Shown: positions 16,904-17,534 of the stretch, one piece after another
Layout: each line of letters starts with the position of its first letter
Numbering within the stretch: the first letter of the stretch is position 1
Assembly: GCA_023460715.1 (NCBI GenBank)
Contig: JAEWPH010000299.1
Location: 1 to 17,534 of the forward strand
Length of the DNA stretch: 17,534 nt
Origin: Pseudomonadota bacterium
GTDB taxonomy: Bacteria; Pseudomonadota; Gammaproteobacteria; Burkholderiales; Burkholderiaceae_C
Direction: 5' to 3'
The notes under the pieces: model-generated
What the model saw: the letters and a program-made list of their open reading frames with translations, nothing else
Told to the model about the DNA's origin: nothing
Databases searched by the model: none
Program-made: the position numbers and the translations under genes

Positions 16904-16924
16904 GGTATCACGAAGACCGATACC
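16904..16924. promoter_or_regulatory. Candidate LysR-type operator GGTATC-N9-GATACC
   Basis: Exact 6-bp arms GGTATC (16904-16909) and GATACC (16919-16924) with a 9-base spacer. T16908 and A16920 are separated by 11 bases, fitting the T-N11-A rule of LysR-family binding sites. It lies 105-125 bases upstream of the tcuA ATG and downstream of the LysR gene, so control of tcuAB by that protein is a reasonable guess. Confidence 0.45.
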
Positions 16925-17030
16925 TCTCGGCGAGCGGGGAGCGCGGTCCGAAGATCCGCCGGGGCTACTCTGGCCGGGATCTGTGCGCCGCTCAAGTCAG
17001 CCAGCTCGCGACACGCCCGCTTCTTGAACC

Positions 17031-17042
17031 TGCGCAGGCGCA
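17031..17042. promoter_or_regulatory. Palindrome TGCGC-AG-GCGCA
   Basis: Exact 5-bp arms (17031-17035 and 17038-17042). With A17043 it also satisfies T-N11-A. It is GC-rich, so chance occurrence is likelier than for the site at 16904; listed as a second, weaker candidate LysR site. Confidence 0.25.
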
Positions 17043-17145
17043 AGATTGCCCAGCCCCGCCTGAAGCCAAGACAAATAGCTACTTCAGCAGCCTCCGGTGA
17101 ACACGTCGCGGACGATCCACAGCGGGAAGACCCGATCAACAGCGG

Positions 17146-17534
17146 CTACGGCCGGCCGATCCAGGCCGTGCCTGGCCAGCGCCCACCGGTGACCAGCGCG
17201 CGGGCGCAGTCGCCCAGCACCAGCCGCGCCGCCAGCGCCGCCGGCGACAGTTCTTCGTCGGGCAGGCTGCACAGCAGATTGACCCGGCGCACCGGCACGC
17301 CGGTGAGCTGCGCGCACCGAAAGCGCGTGGCCGCGTCCGGATAGCGCCCCAGTGCGGCCCAGGGCTGCAGGGTCGATCCCAGTCCGGCGTCCACCGCCGC
17401 CATCACCATGGCCAGCGAATCCACCTCCAGCACCACCCGCGGCGCAATGCCGGCGCTGGCGAAGGCCGTATCCAGCGTGCTGCGCAGCCCGTGCGGGCCG
17501 GTGGGCAGGATCAGCGGTTCCTGCGCCAGATCGG
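17146..17534 (-). CDS. LysR-family transcriptional regulator (C-terminal part only), probable TcuR-like
   Basis: The frame is open from the right edge and stops with TAG at 17148-17146, giving 129 visible codons from the effector-binding domain. Typical blocks are 'EPLILPTGPHGLRSTLDTAF', 'VVLEVDSLAMVMAAVDAGLGSTLQPWAAL' and 'VRRVNLLCSLPDEELSPAALAARLVL', as in LysR regulators near the nitrogen-assimilation/TcuR type. The DNA-binding domain lies outside the window. It is on the same strand as tcuA, 346 bases upstream of it; in the known Tcu system a LysR gene, tcuR, adjoins tcuABC and responds to tricarballylate. The assignment as TcuR rests on this position; the family is clear, the effector is not. 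Confidence 0.82.
   Translation of the reverse strand, partial: DLAQEPLILPTGPHGLRSTLDTAFASAGIAPRVVLEVDSLAMVMAAVDAGLGSTLQPWAALGRYPDAATRFRCAQLTGVPVRRVNLLCSLPDEELSPAALAARLVLGDCARALVTGGRWPGTAWIGRP

Larger units (their letters stand above)
16800..17145. other. Intergenic control region between the LysR gene and tcuA
   Basis: 346 bases without a convincing gene. Reading towards tcuA (leftwards) it holds a 6-bp dyad CTGAAG...CTTCAG (17060-17087), a tight palindrome TGCGC-AG-GCGCA (17031-17042), a 21-bp palindrome GGTATC-N9-GATACC (16904-16924), and a strong hairpin (16868-16897), then the tcuA ribosome site. ATAGCTAC at 17075-17082 is shared with the repeat in tcuA and might be a decayed copy. A tcuA promoter is expected here, but no clear -35/-10 pair was found. 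An 80-codon open frame (16897-17139, minus) looks like chance. Confidence 0.55.

Noticed and set aside
15663..17027. 454-codon open frame on the plus strand
   Set aside because: Antisense to tcuA, which has a clear FAD-binding fold signature.
17060..17087. Possible second copy of the tcuA hairpin repeat (ATAGCTAC at 17075-17082)
   Set aside because: Only eight bases are shared and the paired arms are different; too short to call a copy.
16897..17139. 80-codon open frame on the minus strand between the LysR gene and tcuA
   Set aside because: No ribosome site, no domain, and it covers the palindromes expected in a control region.

Overview
This is a GC-rich bacterial chromosomal window. Gene content and style point to a betaproteobacterium of the Burkholderiales, most likely Comamonadaceae (Acidovorax-like). 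The clues are a Bug/TctC-type periplasmic binding protein, a TcuA/TcuB pair, a reductive pyrimidine cluster with PreT/PreA, strong AGGAG ribosome sites, and a hairpin repeat typical of that family. The placement is inference; there is no rRNA in the window.

Layout: (1) 1-688, minus: the N-terminal part of a CsgG-like outer-membrane lipoprotein, cut by the window edge, followed by a 306-base intergenic region with a long-spaced 9-bp inverted repeat. (2) 995-7985, minus: a five-gene operon in the order preT, preA, NCS1 transporter, dihydropyrimidinase, M20 amidohydrolase. It imports uracil/thymine or hydantoin-like compounds, reduces the ring, opens it, and removes the carbamoyl group to give beta-alanine or beta-aminoisobutyrate. 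Divergent from it is a TetR gene (8353-9075) whose product closely resembles E. coli RutR. The shared upstream region carries two adjacent 16-bp palindromes that match the RutR operator as I recall it. (3) 9248-13025: signalling and small genes: a GAF-GGDEF diguanylate cyclase with intact active and inhibitory sites, a 67-aa soluble and an 84-aa membrane hypothetical protein (divergent), a stand-alone CheY-like receiver, a YihY/BrkB membrane protein, and a 45-aa single-span microprotein. (4) 13096-17534, minus: a tricarballylate/aconitate-type module: a LysR regulator (partial), tcuA, tcuB, and a Bug solute-binding protein where the classic tcuC permease would be.

The two metabolic blocks are coherent. 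In the first, the RutR-like repressor probably senses uracil/thymine and controls the reductive rather than the Rut pathway. In the second, the LysR protein probably controls tcuAB through a palindrome in the 346-base gap before tcuA. I saw no IS element, tRNA, rRNA, CRISPR array or prophage gene. I found no clearly new multi-gene system. The most useful leads are the RutR-type operator array, the hairpin repeat that forms the end of tcuA and overlaps the tcuB translation start, the microprotein at 12888, and the unexplained inverted repeats.
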